64,000 nucleotides of DNA from NCBI RefSeq assembly GCF_009882985.1, contig NZ_WTUZ01000010.1, positions 124,352-188,351 of the forward strand, in the 5' to 3' direction. Source of the DNA: Paenibacillus silvestris (GTDB taxonomy: Bacteria > Bacillota > Bacilli > Paenibacillales > NBRC-103111). A program made the translations under genes and the position numbers. The notes beneath the pieces were generated by a model, which saw only the letters and a list, made by a program, of their open reading frames with translations, did no database searches and was not told the DNA's origin. Of the stretch, positions 62,995 to 64,000 are shown one piece after another (within the stretch, counting starts at the first letter, position 1; each line of letters starts with the position of its first letter).

Positions 62995-64000
62995 TTAGTT
63001 TTTGATGAATTTCCACATATCTTTGGCCAAAAATGCCGTATCTTTTTTCTCGTCATACCATTTCAAATAGAACTCTTCTAGCTTCGCTCCCCCTGATTTC
63101 TGCCACATATCTTTGGCATCCGTGAAAGCTTGATCAACACCATAGGATGAACCAGAAACGATCGCTTTACTGTAGAAATCCGAAATCTTGGAAACATTCG
63201 TGTTCACAACTTTGAGGTCCTCTGGCAGTGCCGGCATATGCTCACCATAGGTAATTGGGGCATACTGCACATCAGAGCTTAGATTCGCTTCATTATTTTG
63301 CTTAATAAGCTCGATGAAATCTTTCTGCAGCGGTTGGCTCGCATCGAGTTGACTTGCAACGCTGGCACACGGTTCCATTTCAATCTGCTGAAGCAAAAGC
63401 TGGAAGTCATTATTCCACGAAACTTCTTTGCTGAACTGCTGAATATCTTTAGGTACATAACAGCCATTCGCATTCTTCGCTGAGTCTACCTCTGGTGTAC
63501 CGTAGCGAAGCATTTCCCCTGTTGATTTCGACGCCATGAAATCAATATATTTCATCACAGCTTCCGGGTCTTTCGCTTTCGCATTGACAACTGTTGTCAT
63601 CTGCACCGGATTGTTCACGCCAACGGCGAAACGGCCATAGGAGGATTTCGGCAGCTTAATGGCCTTCACCTCTGCACTAGGTACATTTTTTTTCAGCGGT
63701 TCGTAGTAGGTTGAATAGTTAAGCGGATCTACGGTACGACCGACAAAAATGCCCGTTTTTCCGTTAATCCAATCCTGCAGCGCTTTCTGACCATTTTTAT
63801 CTGTCAAGAAGTCTTTGTCCGCCAGCCCAGCATCAAATAACCGCTTCTTGAACGTTACTGCTGCTTTGGCTCTTTCCCAATCGTGGACGAGCTTGCCGCC
63901 CTCTACAACCCATGAGACATCCTGGAACATGGTGCTAATTGAACCGCCCGTTTCACCGCTAAGCGCAATCCCGTAGGTATCCTTTTGACCATTGCCATCC
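62995..64000 (-). CDS. Extracellular sugar-binding lipoprotein, C-terminal part
   Basis: The frame is open to the right edge, so the N-terminus with its signal is outside the window. The visible 335 residues show DGNGQKDTYGIAL, WINGKTGIFVGRTVDPLNY, KAKDPEAVMKYIDFMAS and a C-terminal DAKDMWQKSGGAKLEEFYLKWYDEKK. These are typical of the long solute-binding proteins (family 1, LplA-like) of Paenibacillus sugar ABC importers. It starts the unit that includes the glycosidase gene, 12 bases downstream. The permease genes would lie to the right. Confidence 0.88.
   Translation of the reverse strand, partial: DGNGQKDTYGIALSGETGGSISTMFQDVSWVVEGGKLVHDWERAKAAVTFKKRLFDAGLADKDFLTDKNGQKALQDWINGKTGIFVGRTVDPLNYSTYYEPLKKNVPSAEVKAIKLPKSSYGRFAVGVNNPVQMTTVVNAKAKDPEAVMKYIDFMASKSTGEMLRYGTPEVDSAKNANGCYVPKDIQQFSKEVSWNNDFQLLLQQIEMEPCASVASQLDASQPLQKDFIELIKQNNEANLSSDVQYAPITYGEHMPALPEDLKVVNTNVSKISDFYSKAIVSGSSYGVDQAFTDAKDMWQKSGGAKLEEFYLKWYDEKKDTAFLAKDMWKFIKN

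Overview
The window looks like chromosome of a spore-forming Firmicute, most probably Paenibacillus or a close relative. The evidence is two complete GerA-type germinant receptor operons, a Bce-type peptide-sensing module, a very large S-layer-homology (SLH) surface protein, purine-rich ribosome binding sites with several GTG and TTG starts, and an A+T-leaning composition. This is inference from gene content. No rRNA, tRNA, phage, transposase or CRISPR array was seen.

Layout. 1-7.8 kb: cut-off DUF7002-like gene, SLAC1/TehA-type anion channel with divergent LysR regulator, ilvB-ilvN with a tiny coupled gene and a divergent LysR regulator, and a phosphodiester glycosidase-like protein. 7.5-13.9 kb: rifampicin phosphotransferase (rph) with a small membrane protein behind it, an MDR oxidoreductase/MarR pair and an SDR/TetR pair. 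14-17.6 kb: first germinant receptor operon (A-C-B order). 17.8-23.3 kb: Crp/Fnr and ROK regulators, metallophosphoesterase, methyltransferase, Gfo/Idh/MocA oxidoreductase. 23.5-27.9 kb: BceR-BceS-BceA-BceB-type module with a canonical BceR dyad between sensor and transporter. 28-38.4 kb: mixed small enzymes, including a DJ-1/PfpI-GNAT fusion behind a ZTP riboswitch, and an AraC/SDR pair. 38.4-43 kb: two-component system beside a GH129/GH101-like lipoprotein. 43.7-51.2 kb: 2473-residue SLH protein with duplicated lyase-like modules. 51.5-58.1 kb: methyltransferases, FAD monooxygenase/TetR operon, sulfatase. 58.2-62 kb: second germinant receptor operon (A-C-B). 62-64 kb: glycosidase and a cut-off sugar-binding lipoprotein.

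The genes form many small regulator-target pairs typical of a soil bacterium: sensing and resisting antibiotics (rph, bce, FAD monooxygenase/TetR), gathering glycans (SLH protein, GH129-like and five-bladed-propeller enzymes, binding protein), and breaking dormancy (two germinant receptors). Several regulators have a convincing operator at their target promoter.

The most unusual features are outside the coding regions. A roughly 260 bp dispersed repeat occurs three times (27.99, 36.75 and 52.39 kb), each time in an intergenic gap, and is built of degenerate palindromic units. A ZTP riboswitch with its own terminator precedes the PfpI-GNAT fusion. An 11-bp-arm perfect dyad overlies the rph promoter.
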